Of a DNA stretch of 61,090 nucleotides, positions 16,710 through 25,192 are shown in pieces. Both the position numbers and the translations under genes were made by a program. The notes under the pieces are model-generated. The model made no database searches, was not told the DNA's origin, and saw only the letters and a list, made by a program, of their open reading frames with translations. Source of the DNA: Thermoplasmata archaeon. Its GTDB lineage: Archaea; Thermoplasmatota; Thermoplasmata; Lutacidiplasmatales; UBA184. Within the stretch, counting starts at the first letter, position 1; every line of letters begins with the position of its first letter. The DNA lies in the NCBI GenBank assembly GCA_021819135.1, contig JAKASE010000012.1, forward strand, positions 1-61,090, read 5' to 3'.

Positions 16710-17159
16710 CTACGGGAGGACGGCGGCGGGAGCGCCGGTGGCCGGGGGAGTTTCGAGGACGGTGACCTTCTCCCGCGCGTGCTGGGAGGCGTGGGGCACG
16801 TAGACCTTCCACGGAGGACCGACCATCTCCCCGCCGCCGAGCAGGCGGTCGACGCCGATCTTCGAAAGGTCGGCGACGATCGTCTCGCCCTCCCGCGAGA
16901 GGGCCCCCGCCGCCGTCAGGAGCGGAAGGACCGACGGGAGCTCCCCGACGTTGAGGACGTTCGGCCGGTCGACGATCTCGGGCGGCCGCTTGAAGCCGTG
17001 CCGGCCGAAGTGATCGGGCGCGTAGATGAGCATCGACTTGAACTTGTACTTGTGAAGGCCGGCGTTCCCGCGTCCGCCCTGCTTGCCCGCGCCGCGGCCC
17101 GCCTTGATCCCTCGGCCGTGCGTGCGAAGACCCCGGAACTTCCGTGTGCGGCTCGGCAT
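16710..17159 (-). CDS. rpl15: 50S ribosomal protein L15 (uL15)
   Basis: A 149-residue large-subunit protein. The N-terminal tail RKFRGLRTHGRGIKAGRGAGKQGGRG is the RNA-binding Gly/Arg-rich extension of the family, followed by the HFGRHGFKRP segment and the C-terminal globular domain. It sits between L30 (8 bp upstream) and secY, as in most archaea. Confidence 0.95.
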   Translation of the reverse strand: MPSRTRKFRGLRTHGRGIKAGRGAGKQGGRGNAGLHKYKFKSMLIYAPDHFGRHGFKRPPEIVDRPNVLNVGELPSVLPLLTAAGALSREGETIVADLSKIGVDRLLGGGEMVGPPWKVYVPHASQHAREKVTVLETPPATGAPAAVLP

Positions 17160-17167
17160 CCGTCCTC

Positions 17168-17626
17168 CTACACCATCCGTCGCACGAGGTCGTTGATTGC
17201 CCTTCCGCGGTAGCCGAGGGCGCCGCCGAGGGAGTAGGCCCGCTTCGTGGACCGCCAGCCGCCCTTCGGGGCCTTCAGCCGGAACAGCGGCTTGAGGCCG
17301 GGGACGCGGGGCATCCCTTCCGAGGCGACCTTTCGGGTCACCTCGGGGAGATCCTTCGCCCGCAGCACTTCCCCGATCGTCGTCTCGGTCAGGCGCTCGC
17401 CGCCAACGGTCTCGCCGCGCTCCTTCAGGAGAAGGGTCACGGTCTCGGGGTCGGCTTCGCCCCAGGTGACATAGCCCTGGACGGCCGCGAGCATCCCGGA
17501 GACGCTCGCCGCCTCGGGCACGACGGTCGCGTGGTTCGCGCGCGTGAGATGCAGGTGATGGAGCGTGTCGACGATATCGTGCCGCGCGTGAATCGTTCCC
17601 CGGACCCGTACGACCATCCAGCCCAT
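17168..17626 (-). CDS. rpl30: 50S ribosomal protein L30 (uL30)
   Basis: A 152-residue archaeal/eukaryotic-type L30, longer than the bacterial form. It opens with the VVRVRGTIHARHDIVDTLHHL ferredoxin-like strand-helix. It has the TRANHATVVP loop and a C-terminal extension with FRLKAPKGGWRSTKRAY. It binds 23S rRNA near the 5S region. It is 3 bp downstream of S5. Confidence 0.95.
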   Translation of the reverse strand: MGWMVVRVRGTIHARHDIVDTLHHLHLTRANHATVVPEAASVSGMLAAVQGYVTWGEADPETVTLLLKERGETVGGERLTETTIGEVLRAKDLPEVTRKVASEGMPRVPGLKPLFRLKAPKGGWRSTKRAYSLGGALGYRGRAINDLVRRMV

Positions 17627-17629
17627 CGT

Positions 17630-18505
17630 CTACCTCCGCGCTCCGCCGGTACCGCCCGCTCGATCGGAGGTTCCGCCCCGACCCGGCGGTCCGCCGCGGC
17701 CGGGGGGCCGTCCACCGGGTCCTCGCCCTCGTCCCCGGCCCCGCCCTCCGCGCAGCGGTCGCGCCGCGCCCTCTTCCTTCGGCGGGAGGATCGAGACCCC
17801 GATCGGGCCCCGGACGATCTTGAGCCGGGAGGCGTCCTCGGCGGGGACCTTGAGACCGGCGAGACCCACGAGGGCCTCATAGGCGGCCTGGGCGTAGTTC
17901 ACCGTCGTCTTCGTGTGCCCTTCCGTGAACCCCCACGCGTCGGTGATCCCGGCGAACCGGAGGATCGGCTTCGCGACCTCGCCGACCGCGAGCCCCACCC
18001 CCTGCGGCGCCGGCTTGAAGGAGACGACCACGGAGCCCGAGCGGCCCCGGGCGAGGAACGGAAGGCTGTGGGCGCGACCGCAGCCGCACTCCCAGCTGCC
18101 GCATCCCCGGAGGACCTCGATCACCTCGAGCTTCGCGCGGTCGATCGCCCGGCGGATCGTCGGTCCGACCTCGCGGCCCTTCGCCCGGCCGAGCCCGACG
18201 AACCCGTCGCCGTTCCCCACCACGACGGTCACGGCGAACTTGAACCGTCGGCCGGAGTCGGTCATCCGCTGGACCATGTTGACGTCCAGCACTTCGTCGT
18301 GGAGGCCGGGAAGGAGCTTGTCGACGATCTGCGGTTCGCGCAGCCGGAGCCCGCTCGCGAGCGCCTGGCTCATGGTCGTGACCTCGTCGGAGGCGACGCG
18401 GCGACCGAGCTCGGTCTTCGGTACCCAGGGGGGCGCGGCCGGCGCCCCGCCGGGGTAGGGGCCGCCCCGACCCGAGGCCTGGGGTCCCTGGATCGCGGCG
18501 CTCAC
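17630..18505 (-). CDS. rps5: 30S ribosomal protein S5 (uS5) with an RG-rich tail
   Basis: A 291-residue small-subunit protein involved in decoding accuracy. The double-stranded RNA-binding domain includes RRFKFAVTVVVGNGDGFVGLG, and the second domain contains GSVVVSFKPAPQGVGL and the IVRGPIGVSI end. A CGSWECGCG segment near 140 matches the Cys-containing insertion of archaeal S5. After residue 247 a 43-residue Arg/Gly/Pro tail with repeated RG is added, which most archaeal S5 proteins lack. The start overlaps the L18 stop by 4 bp. Confidence 0.93.
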   Translation of the reverse strand: MSAAIQGPQASGRGGPYPGGAPAAPPWVPKTELGRRVASDEVTTMSQALASGLRLREPQIVDKLLPGLHDEVLDVNMVQRMTDSGRRFKFAVTVVVGNGDGFVGLGRAKGREVGPTIRRAIDRAKLEVIEVLRGCGSWECGCGRAHSLPFLARGRSGSVVVSFKPAPQGVGLAVGEVAKPILRFAGITDAWGFTEGHTKTTVNYAQAAYEALVGLAGLKVPAEDASRLKIVRGPIGVSILPPKEEGAARPLRGGRGRGRGRGPGGRPPGRGGPPGRGGTSDRAGGTGGARR

Positions 18506-19029
18506 GATGCGGCCTCCGGCCGGGCCAGGATGCCCGGCAACTTCTGCTTGTACGATTCCATGGGGAGCGGCAGCCGCTTCGGGAGGTGGGCGCCGTTCAG
18601 CCGGTCGGCGCTCGGGAACCCCTCGTCGCCGTGGGGCACCTCGATCCCGGCATCCAGCAGGCCCTTCAGCGCGGCGGAGAGACGGCCGCCCGCCGTCGGG
18701 TGGCGGAGGCCGGTATCGAGGACCGCGGTCTCGGCGCCCGCGGACTTCGCCCGCAGGCCGGCCAGATAGGCCGTGAGGTACGTCGCGGGTGTCGAGGCCA
18801 GGCTCGCCTCGGGGAAGTCGATCCGCTCGAGCTCCGTCGAGTCGGCCGCCGCGAGGACCCGGTCCCCGACCGGATCGAAGCGCACGATCGCGACCCGGAC
18901 CCGGTGATCGCTGAGCCGCACGACGGCCCGAGGCTGTCCGCCCTTCAGCAGCCGGAGGCGGACGCGATAGTCGGTCTTCCCCTCCCGGCGGCGCCGGAAC
19001 GGGACGCGGTACCGGGGACCCGTGCTCAC
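18502..19029 (-). CDS. rpl18: 50S ribosomal protein L18 (uL18)
   Basis: A 175-residue 5S rRNA-binding protein. It begins STGPRYRVPFRRRREGKTDYRVR, typical of archaeal L18, and has the RLSDHRVRVAIV strand and TAYLAGLRAK helix. GTG 19029 overlaps the stop of L19e as GTGA and gives the family length. The frame is open further upstream only as a shadow of L19e. Confidence 0.94.
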   Translation of the reverse strand: MSTGPRYRVPFRRRREGKTDYRVRLRLLKGGQPRAVVRLSDHRVRVAIVRFDPVGDRVLAAADSTELERIDFPEASLASTPATYLTAYLAGLRAKSAGAETAVLDTGLRHPTAGGRLSAALKGLLDAGIEVPHGDEGFPSADRLNGAHLPKRLPLPMESYKQKLPGILARPEAAS

Positions 19030-19487
19030 GGCGATCCCTCCGGAAGGTGGCCCGCGAGGCGGAGGTTCACGAGCAGGTGGGCGCGGCTGCGGAACATGCC
19101 GCCCTTTGCGCGCCGGAAGAACTCCCGATAGACGCCGGCGGGGATCTTCTTCTGGTCGCGGAGGTCGCGCAGGAGGGTGCGCTGCGCCCGGATGCGGCGC
19201 ATCCAGCGGGACTTGCGGCTGAGGCGGGCGGCCGGGGTGCCCCGGCGCGAACCGGGCCCGGCGTGGCGGCCCTTCCGGACCTCGAGCGCATGGCGCCGGG
19301 CGCGCACGCGCGAGGTGCCGAGCACGGCCTTGCGGCGGATGACGCCGGCCTTGATCGCGCCGCGGATATCGGCACGCGTGACCGCGTCGGCGAGCTCCTC
19401 CTGGCTCGCCGGATCGATCCAGACCCGGCCCTCGCCGCATTTCAGGAGCGCGGCGGCCATGCGCCGCTGGTTCGAGAGATCGGGCAT
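19026..19487 (-). CDS. rpl19e: 50S ribosomal protein L19e (eL19)
   Basis: A 153-residue mostly helical large-subunit protein found only in archaea and eukaryotes. It starts with LSNQRRMAAALLKCGEGRVW, has the IRGAIKAGVI turn and the long basic C-terminal helix (RRIRAQRTLLRDLRDQ). It lies 5 bp downstream of L32e and is coupled to L18. Confidence 0.95.
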   Translation of the reverse strand: MPDLSNQRRMAAALLKCGEGRVWIDPASQEELADAVTRADIRGAIKAGVIRRKAVLGTSRVRARRHALEVRKGRHAGPGSRRGTPAARLSRKSRWMRRIRAQRTLLRDLRDQKKIPAGVYREFFRRAKGGMFRSRAHLLVNLRLAGHLPEGSP

Positions 19488-19492
19488 GGTCC

Positions 19493-20119
19493 CTAGGTCT
19501 CCTCCTCCCCCTTGACGATCGGGTTCAGGACCCGGATCCCCAGCTTTCGCGCCGCTTCCTCGAGCACGAGCCGCCGGCGCGTCCCCACCGTGCGGGCGAT
19601 GACCGCCGCTTCCTTGCGGCCGTCGATCTCCTCGAGGTCCTTGGGGGTGGAGACCGGCACCGGAGCAAAGCCGCTCGGGACCAGCCCGCGGACCCCCTTC
19701 GGGGAGCGGTAGCCGATCCGCACGATCTTCGAGCGATACCCGTAGTGCCGCCGCTGCTTCGACTGGAGCCCGCGGGGGCGCCGCCAGGAACCGTCACGTC
19801 CGATCCGGAAGTACCGGTTCGCCGCCTGCCGCCCGAAGATCGGGCGCCGCTGGTCGAGGGTGCGCCGGGTCGCGAGCAGACGCCGAGCGTCTGCGGAGAG
19901 CGTCGCCCGCTTCGGGATCGAGGGCTCCGCGGGGGAGCTCCCCTCCTCCTTCGGCTCCGAAGGAGCGACCGAAGCGTCGCCCTTCGACTTCGCCGCCGGC
20001 TCGGACCCCGACGCGGCCGGCGCCGAGGCCCCGTCGCGGGCCCGCGAGCGCTTCCGCTTCGGCGTCGCCGCAGGAGCCTCGGCCGGGACGGTCTCCTCGG
20101 GCGAGTCGGGGGCCGTCAC
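19493..20119 (-). CDS. rpl32e: 50S ribosomal protein L32e (eL32)
   Basis: A 208-residue archaeal/eukaryotic ribosomal protein. The conserved domain starts near residue 91 (RRPIFGRQAANRYFRIG, then SWRRPRG) and ends with KLGIRVLN. The first 85 or so residues are a low-complexity Ala/Pro/Glu/Lys extension. They may be disordered on the ribosome surface. Its start overlaps the L6 stop by 4 bp. Confidence 0.92.
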   Translation of the reverse strand: MTAPDSPEETVPAEAPAATPKRKRSRARDGASAPAASGSEPAAKSKGDASVAPSEPKEEGSSPAEPSIPKRATLSADARRLLATRRTLDQRRPIFGRQAANRYFRIGRDGSWRRPRGLQSKQRRHYGYRSKIVRIGYRSPKGVRGLVPSGFAPVPVSTPKDLEEIDGRKEAAVIARTVGTRRRLVLEEAARKLGIRVLNPIVKGEEET

Positions 20120-20682
20120 GCGTTCGCCTCCTTCAGGTGGGCGCGCTCGATGAGGTAGATGCCGTCCTGGAAGACCCGCGGGTCGTAGTCGCGGATCCGG
20201 GTCACCCGCTCGATGTTCGCGGCGCTCTGGCCGACCCGCTCGACGTCGTGGCCCGAAAGCGTCACGGTGTCCCCGTCCACCTTGGCCTCCGTGCCCGGAA
20301 GGAGGTGGGTCGAGCGCGGGAACTTCTCGCCCAGGAAGTTCTCGATGACGAGCTCCTCGCCCCGCACCGAGACCTTCATCGGAAAGTGGGCCGCGACGAC
20401 CTTCATGCGGGCCTCGACCCCGCGCGTGAGGCCCCCGACGAGGTTCTCGAGGTGCGCCGCCCAGGTGTTGAGGAGGGCCTGCGAGCGCTTGCGGTGCGCC
20501 GGGACCTTGAGCTCGAGGACCGCGGAGCCGGCCGACACGGTGAGGGAGAGCGCATCGGACGGGAACTCCCGCTCGACCACGCCGAGGGGCCCCTTGGTCC
20601 GGAGCGTGCTCCCGGCGAGCGTGAGGGTCACGCCCTTCGGCACGGGGACGGTTTCGCGCGTGTGCTCCTGATTAGTAGACAT
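20116..20682 (-). CDS. rpl6: 50S ribosomal protein L6 (uL6)
   Basis: A 188-residue protein of two similar domains, near the factor-binding site of the large subunit. Recognised by PKGVTLTLAGSTLRTKGPLG at the start, NLVGGLTRGVEARMKVVAAHFP in the middle and the NFLGEKFPR / RVTRIRDYDPRVFQDGIYLI end typical of archaea. It overlaps the S8 gene by 11 bp. Confidence 0.95.
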   Translation of the reverse strand: MSTNQEHTRETVPVPKGVTLTLAGSTLRTKGPLGVVEREFPSDALSLTVSAGSAVLELKVPAHRKRSQALLNTWAAHLENLVGGLTRGVEARMKVVAAHFPMKVSVRGEELVIENFLGEKFPRSTHLLPGTEAKVDGDTVTLSGHDVERVGQSAANIERVTRIRDYDPRVFQDGIYLIERAHLKEANA

Positions 20683-21061
20683 ACGCGATCAGCCGACCTC
20701 CGACCTTCATCTCGCGCGCCTCCGGGTGGGAGACGACGCCGCGGTTCGTGGAAAGGACGAGGATCCCGAAATCCTGGGCGGGAAGGAACCGCGATTCGTA
20801 CCGTTCGAGGTTGCCGTGCGCCACGGCGACCCGCGGCTTGATGACGCCGCAGGAGTTGATCCGGCGCGACAGGCGGACGTCATAGACCCCGCCGCGGCCG
20901 TTCGGGATGAACGTGAACTCGTCGATGTAGTGGTGCTCCCGGAAGATCCGGAGCACCTCCGCGATCAGCTTGGAGGTCGGGGCGATCTCGACCTTCGGAC
21001 GGCCGTCCCGGTCGGCGTGGCGGAGGGCGACGAGCGCGTCGTTCAGAAGATCGTGTCGCAT
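20672..21061 (-). CDS. rps8: 30S ribosomal protein S8 (uS8)
   Basis: A 129-residue 16S rRNA-binding protein of the central domain. It begins MRHDLLNDALVALRHAD, contains IDEFTFIPNGRGGVYDVRL and ends with the conserved GILVLSTNRGVVSHPEAREMKVGG. The stop lies inside the L6 reading frame, a sign of translational coupling. Confidence 0.95.
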   Translation of the reverse strand: MRHDLLNDALVALRHADRDGRPKVEIAPTSKLIAEVLRIFREHHYIDEFTFIPNGRGGVYDVRLSRRINSCGVIKPRVAVAHGNLERYESRFLPAQDFGILVLSTNRGVVSHPEAREMKVGGRLIAYVY

Positions 21062-21074
21062 GATCGTATCCTCC

Positions 21075-21221
21075 TCACTGGAACTTGCGGAACCCGAGGT
21101 CCATCGCGACCTCGCGGAAGCACTGCCGGCAAAGGTGGAGGCCGTAGCGGCGGACGATCCCCCGCTTGCGGTCGCACCGCAGGCAGCCTTCCTTCCGCCC
21201 GAACATCTTCTTCGGCTTCAT
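21075..21221 (-). CDS. rps14: 30S ribosomal protein S14 (uS14), zinc-binding
   Basis: A 48-residue small protein between S8 and L5, the usual archaeal position. The start is ATG 21219-21221 and the stop TGA 21075-21077. The four zinc Cys are C13 and C16 (CLRC) and C31 and C34 (CRQC). It opens with [11 protein letters not shown] and ends LGFRKFQ, as typical archaeal S14. It helps assemble the head of the small subunit. Confidence 0.93.
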   Translation of the reverse strand: MKPKKMFGRKEGCLRCDRKRGIVRRYGLHLCRQCFREVAMDLGFRKFQ

Positions 21222-21231
21222 GCTCTCCCTC

Positions 21232-21792
21232 TCACTCCAAGAGCGACACGCCGAGCGACTGCGTCAGGAACGCCCGGGTCTCCTCCCGGTTCGACCGGAG
21301 CGTACGGGGCAGAGGCCGCGGCTGCTGGCGGCGCTCCCGGATGCGGAAGCCCGAGCGGCCCAGCTCGACCGCGATGTCCATCCCGTGGATCCCGATCTGC
21401 GGGTCGTACTTCATTCCGGAGAAATCCGTGTAGTCCGCGATCCCGAACGAGAAGTTCCCGTTGCGGTCGATCGAGTCGATGTCGAGCTGGCGGTCGCGGG
21501 CCTCGAACGCGCGCTTCAGGAAGTCGAGCGCCAGCGCCCCCCGGAGCGTGACCTTGGCGCCGATCTCCTGGCCCTTGCGGATCCCGAAGTCCCGGTTCGT
21601 CGAATGCGAACGGGTCGCGATCGGCTTCTGGTGGGTGACCATCTGGAGCACGCGCGCTGCCTTCGTCCGGGCCTCGCCAGACTCGCCGACGCCCGCGTTC
21701 ACTACGACCTTGATGACCCGGATCGCCCGGTGGGCGTTCGCGGCTCCGATGGCCGGGCGGGGGGCCGTGACGGCGGACGGCGGGGCGCTCAT
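21232..21792 (-). CDS. rpl5: 50S ribosomal protein L5 (uL5)
   Basis: A 186-residue 5S rRNA-binding protein at the central protuberance. Core motifs are [23 protein letters not shown], the [27 protein letters not shown] strand pair and [16 protein letters not shown]. The start ATG 21792 overlaps the S4e stop as ATGA. About 20 Ala/Pro-rich residues precede the conserved part. Confidence 0.95.
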   Translation of the reverse strand: MSAPPSAVTAPRPAIGAANAHRAIRVIKVVVNAGVGESGEARTKAARVLQMVTHQKPIATRSHSTNRDFGIRKGQEIGAKVTLRGALALDFLKRAFEARDRQLDIDSIDRNGNFSFGIADYTDFSGMKYDPQIGIHGMDIAVELGRSGFRIRERRQQPRPLPRTLRSNREETRAFLTQSLGVSLLE

Positions 21793-22505
21793 CGCGCGGC
21801 CCCCTCCGCGAGGGTGACTTCGGGCACGGTCTTCCCGACCACGAACACGTACTCCTTGATCGTCGAGAACCCCTCCTTGAAGTGGACGAGGTTCGGCTGG
21901 GAAGAGTTGCGCACCTCCACCCGGTCGACCCGGGCGAGTTCGCCGACGTGGGTCCCGCCCGAGACATAGGCGAGCGCACCGGGAGCGAGCGGGAGGTGCT
22001 CGAGCACCTTCTGGTCGGGGAGGCCGAACTTCACCGAATCCCCGACCCGGTACGGACTGCTCGCCGGAACGAGGAGGTTGCGGCCGTCGTGGAGCGTCAC
22101 TTCGACCCGGCCCTTCGGGACCGTGTGCTTGAACCGGACCCGGCCGAGCTTCACCGACGCCTCGCTCGCCGGGATCGCGACGAGCGCGAGCTTTCCCCGC
22201 CGGTCCTTGATGACCCGGAAGTGGGCGTCCAGGGGCGGGGCGAACGAGAGGGTGTCCATGAGGCCGAGTCCGCGGTCGAGGTCCTTGGCGACCTTGCCGT
22301 CGACCCGGACCGCGCCCGTGCGTACGAGGATCCGCGCCTCCCGCGCCGTGCTGGCGAGGCGCCGAACGTCGCGCAGGACGAGCAGGAGGGGGATCGACTG
22401 GTCCTGGGCATGCGGACCGGGGCCGGGGCGCTTCAGCCACTTCGTCCCCTTGCGGGGGACCGTCCAGGCCCGCGGCGCGGCCCGTCGCTTCAGTCGGAAC
22501 GTCAT
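21789..22505 (-). CDS. rps4e: 30S ribosomal protein S4e (eS4)
   Basis: A 238-residue archaeal/eukaryotic small-subunit protein. The N-terminal MTFRLKRRAAPRAWTVPRK is followed by an S4-like RNA-binding domain (VLRDVRRLASTAREARILV) and a KOW-like C-terminal part with VSGGTHVGELARV. ATG 22505 overlaps the stop of L24 by 4 bp. Confidence 0.95.
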   Translation of the reverse strand: MTFRLKRRAAPRAWTVPRKGTKWLKRPGPGPHAQDQSIPLLLVLRDVRRLASTAREARILVRTGAVRVDGKVAKDLDRGLGLMDTLSFAPPLDAHFRVIKDRRGKLALVAIPASEASVKLGRVRFKHTVPKGRVEVTLHDGRNLLVPASSPYRVGDSVKFGLPDQKVLEHLPLAPGALAYVSGGTHVGELARVDRVEVRNSSQPNLVHFKEGFSTIKEYVFVVGKTVPEVTLAEGAAR

Positions 22506-23116
22506 GCGTCCTCCTCCGGGTCCGGCGCAGGGGCCGCCTTCGCGGCCTTCTTCCGAGGTCGCCGCGGCTTCGGCGTCTCCTCGGCCTCGGGCTTCTCCTC
22601 GGACGTCGGGGCGCCGGTGGAGGGGCTTTCGGTATCGGCCCCCGCCGCTTCGCCCTCCGTCTTCGCCACGGGGGTCTCGGGCGCGCCGGCCGGCTCGGCC
22701 GGGGTCTCCTCCTCCGCCTCGGGGACCACGCCGCGCTCTTCGGGGGTGACCTCCTCCTCGGATACCTTGAGGGCCCGCCGGCGCCATGCGTCCGAGAGGT
22801 TGAGACGGGTGATCACGAGGTGTCCCGGTCGGAGCGCGAGCGGCTTCAGCTTCTCGTCCGCTGCCTTGAGCGTCACGTTGTCGAGCGTCACGGAGTAGTC
22901 GCGCCGGTCGACCCGGGCGACGCGCTCCTCGCGCCCGACGAAGCTTCCCGAAAGGACCCTCACGGTGTCGCCCTTGCGCAGAGGAAGGGAGCGGCGGTGG
23001 AACCGGCGACGGAGCTCCCGCGAGAGCAGGACGGTCATCCGGCGGCGGCGCTCGAACGAATCGGCCGTGTAGAGGGCCTTCCGTTGGCGCCGGGGGGAAC
23101 GGGGAGAGATTCGCAT
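22502..23116 (-). CDS. rpl24: 50S ribosomal protein L24 (uL24) with a long charged tail
   Basis: A 204-residue protein. Residues 1-118 are a normal archaeal L24: a basic start (RISPRSPRRQRKALYTADS), the KOW motif (LPLRKGDTVRVLSGSFVGREERV) and the VDRRDYSVTLDNVTL strand. The last 86 residues are an added Glu/Ala/Pro/Thr-rich stretch ending in a Lys/Arg-rich patch and DPEEDA. This is probably disordered. It initiates folding of 23S rRNA in related organisms. Confidence 0.92.
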   Translation of the reverse strand: MRISPRSPRRQRKALYTADSFERRRRMTVLLSRELRRRFHRRSLPLRKGDTVRVLSGSFVGREERVARVDRRDYSVTLDNVTLKAADEKLKPLALRPGHLVITRLNLSDAWRRRALKVSEEEVTPEERGVVPEAEEETPAEPAGAPETPVAKTEGEAAGADTESPSTGAPTSEEKPEAEETPKPRRPRKKAAKAAPAPDPEEDA

Positions 23117-23127
23117 CGACCGACCTC

Positions 23128-23526
23128 CTAGACGATGATGGACGACGCCGCCGCGATGCGCGGCCAGCGTTCGGCGGCCTCCTTCGCCACCGGTCCCTTG
23201 ATCTGCGAACCCTTGATCTCGCCGGTCTCGGTCGTGATGACCGCGGCGTTGTCCTCGAACTGGAGCCGCGAGCCGTCCGCCCGGTGGATCGGGGAGCGGG
23301 ACCGGACGATCACGGCATGCAGGACCTGACGTCGCATCTCGGGGGTCCCCTTCTTCACGGAGACGATGACCAGGTCGGCGATCCCGGCCCGGGGGTAGCG
23401 CCGGTGCGTGCCATGCCAGTTCCGCACGGCGATGATCTCGACGACCTTCGCGCCGGTGTTGTCCACGCACTCGAGCCGCGAGCCCTTCGGAAGGCCCCGT
23501 CCCCGGCGCCCCGCGAGCCCCTTCAT
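23128..23526 (-). CDS. rpl14: 50S ribosomal protein L14 (uL14)
   Basis: A 132-residue beta-barrel protein at the subunit interface. It carries [23 protein letters not shown], the [20 protein letters not shown] segment and [24 protein letters not shown]. Its start overlaps the S17 stop by 4 bp. Confidence 0.95.
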   Translation of the reverse strand: MKGLAGRRGRGLPKGSRLECVDNTGAKVVEIIAVRNWHGTHRRYPRAGIADLVIVSVKKGTPEMRRQVLHAVIVRSRSPIHRADGSRLQFEDNAAVITTETGEIKGSQIKGPVAKEAAERWPRIAAASSIIV

Positions 23527-23942
23527 GCCGCCTCCGCGGACCGCTCGGGGCGGGCCTCGAGGTCCTCGCCGCGGACGTGCCGGGCGGCCTCGCCGAGGTC
23601 CTCGACGATGCAGAAGGAGACGAGCTTCGAAAGCGGACGCGTCTCGGCGATCCGGACCCGGTGCCCGACCGTGGGGCTGAGGCAGGGAGGGGCGTGCGCA
23701 AGGTAGCGCCGACGGCGCTTCTCGTACCGCTCGTACTTCGACACGAAGTGGAGGATCGTGCGCTCGACCACGGCGGTCCGCTGCATCCCGAGCGAGACGA
23801 CCGTGCCTTCCAGGACCTGCCCCCGGAGCGGGAGCCGTCCGTGGAACGGACAGTGCCGGTCCTCGCAGACCGTCTTGGGGGCGCGGACGTCGAGACCGAT
23901 GTCCCGCGCGCGGCGAGCACGTGCGGTACGGGCCGGCGTCAT
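23523..23942 (-). CDS. rps17: 30S ribosomal protein S17 (uS17)
   Basis: A 139-residue archaeal-type S17. It has the Cys/His segment [11 protein letters not shown] (C26, C31, H34), the OB-fold strand [21 protein letters not shown], and [24 protein letters not shown]. It binds the 5' domain of 16S rRNA. Its ATG overlaps the Rpp29 stop by 4 bp. Confidence 0.94.
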   Translation of the reverse strand: MTPARTARARRARDIGLDVRAPKTVCEDRHCPFHGRLPLRGQVLEGTVVSLGMQRTAVVERTILHFVSKYERYEKRRRRYLAHAPPCLSPTVGHRVRIAETRPLSKLVSFCIVEDLGEAARHVRGEDLEARPERSAEAA

Positions 23943-24268
23943 CGCAACCTCTTCGGACCGACCGCGAGCAGCCGCTTCGTCCGGTCCTCGGGACGCACGC
24001 GAAGGAAATCGCCTCTTAAGGGTAACTCTCCCGACGGGAGGACGATCGTCCCCTCGAGGCCGGCCTTCGGGATCCGGACCGTGCGACCGCGTCCGACCGG
24101 ACGGATCACGAACGTCGAGAGCGTCTCGTCGACCAGGGTCCCACGTAGGGGAACCGCCCGACCCGGGGCGCGATGCACCGCGACCGACGCGCCGAGGATC
24201 TCGCCGGCGAGTGCCTCGCGGGTGGCGCGGTCGAAGGGGGGTGCCACGGAATGGGAAGGATCCGGCAT
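23939..24268 (-). CDS. rnp1: RNase P protein component 1 (Rpp29/Pop4)
   Basis: A 109-residue Sm-like barrel protein of archaeal RNase P, which trims the 5' leader of tRNA precursors. Characteristic segments are [29 protein letters not shown] and the [17 protein letters not shown] end. It lies between L29 and S17, the conserved archaeal location. The translation factor SUI1 gene often found just before it is absent. Confidence 0.88.
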   Translation of the reverse strand: MPDPSHSVAPPFDRATREALAGEILGASVAVHRAPGRAVPLRGTLVDETLSTFVIRPVGRGRTVRIPKAGLEGTIVLPSGELPLRGDFLRVRPEDRTKRLLAVGPKRLR

Positions 24269-24287
24269 CGGTTCACCTCATCGCCTC

Positions 24288-24512
24288 CTACGGACGACGA
24301 ACCCCCGAGGCGGCGTGGGAGCGCTCGCTCAACACGGTGAGGGCACGGGCGACGTTGGTCCGGAGGGCGCGCATCCGTCCCGGGCTCGGCGGCGCTCCCC
24401 CCATCGCCGCCACCCCCCGCTCTCGGAGCAGGTCGTTCTCCACGTCGGCGATGCGACGCCGGAGCTCGTCGTCGCTGAGCGCCCGGAGGTCGCGCATCCG
24501 CAGAAGCGTCAC
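24288..24512 (-). CDS. rpl29: 50S ribosomal protein L29 (uL29)
   Basis: A 74-residue two-helix protein near the peptide exit tunnel. It begins with LLRMRDLRALSDDELRRRIADVENDLLRERG and continues with a second helix (MRALRTNVARALTVLSER), the archaeal form. The start overlaps the S3 stop by 4 bp. Confidence 0.9.
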   Translation of the reverse strand: MTLLRMRDLRALSDDELRRRIADVENDLLRERGVAAMGGAPPSPGRMRALRTNVARALTVLSERSHAASGVRRP

Positions 24513-25192
24513 ATCGCCCCCGGAGTCGGCGCCTCGGCCGGGGCGCTCGGCTCAGCAACCGGCGGGATCTCGGTCGGCTCCTCTTTCGCCCGCTTCTCGA
24601 TGCCCTTCACGACGATCTCGTCCGGGAGCTTCGCCGTCGGGCGCATGATCCAGACATTGACGCCGATGACGCCCGGCTTGAGCCGGGCCTGGTAGAACCC
24701 CTTGTCGATCCAGAGATGGACGGCCTCGCCGCAGTACTTGATGGTGCCGGCCTTGAACCGCTCGGTACGGTGCCGCTCTCCGGTGAGCTTACCGGACAGG
24801 ATGACCTGGCAGCCGCGCGCCCCGCTCTCCATGATCCGCCGCACGGTCGAGTGACCGGCGCGCCGGAAGTGCCAGCCCCGCTCGAGGGTGGAGGCGAGCT
24901 TCTCCGACATCAATTGGGCGTTCAGGCTCGGGTTGCGCTCCTCCTGCACCTCGATCTGCGGGTTGTCGAGGGAGAACCGGTGCTGGATGTCCTCCGTCAG
25001 GCGCTTGATGAGCTCTCCGCGGTGGCCGATCAGGATCCCGGGCCGCTCGCAGATGAGCGTCACGCGCGTGCCCATCGGCGTCCGCGTGATGTCGAGCCCG
25101 CCGAAGCCGGCCCGTGCGCTCTCCTGCACGAGGTAGTCCTTCAGCAGCACGCGGCGCATCTGCTCCTGGATGACCTTGCGCTCCGCGCTCAT
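24509..25192 (-). CDS. rps3: 30S ribosomal protein S3 (uS3)
   Basis: A 227-residue protein at the mRNA entry site. The N-terminal KH domain contains TLICERPGILIGHRGELIKRL. The second domain has RAGHSTVRRIMESGARGCQVILSGKLTGERHRTE and VWIMRP. A short acidic Pro-rich tail follows. It is coupled to L22 by a 4 bp overlap. Confidence 0.95.
   Translation of the reverse strand: MSAERKVIQEQMRRVLLKDYLVQESARAGFGGLDITRTPMGTRVTLICERPGILIGHRGELIKRLTEDIQHRFSLDNPQIEVQEERNPSLNAQLMSEKLASTLERGWHFRRAGHSTVRRIMESGARGCQVILSGKLTGERHRTERFKAGTIKYCGEAVHLWIDKGFYQARLKPGVIGVNVWIMRPTAKLPDEIVVKGIEKRAKEEPTEIPPVAEPSAPAEAPTPGAM

Noticed and set aside
18502-19440. A possible L19e-L18 fusion protein
   Set aside because: The upstream part of this frame is L19e read in the wrong frame. 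GTG 19029 gives a normal L18 and the GTGA overlap typical of the operon.
22502-23920. A 472-residue frame joining L24 to upstream sequence
   Set aside because: The N-terminal two thirds are out-of-frame S17 and L14. Normal L24 starts at ATG 23116.
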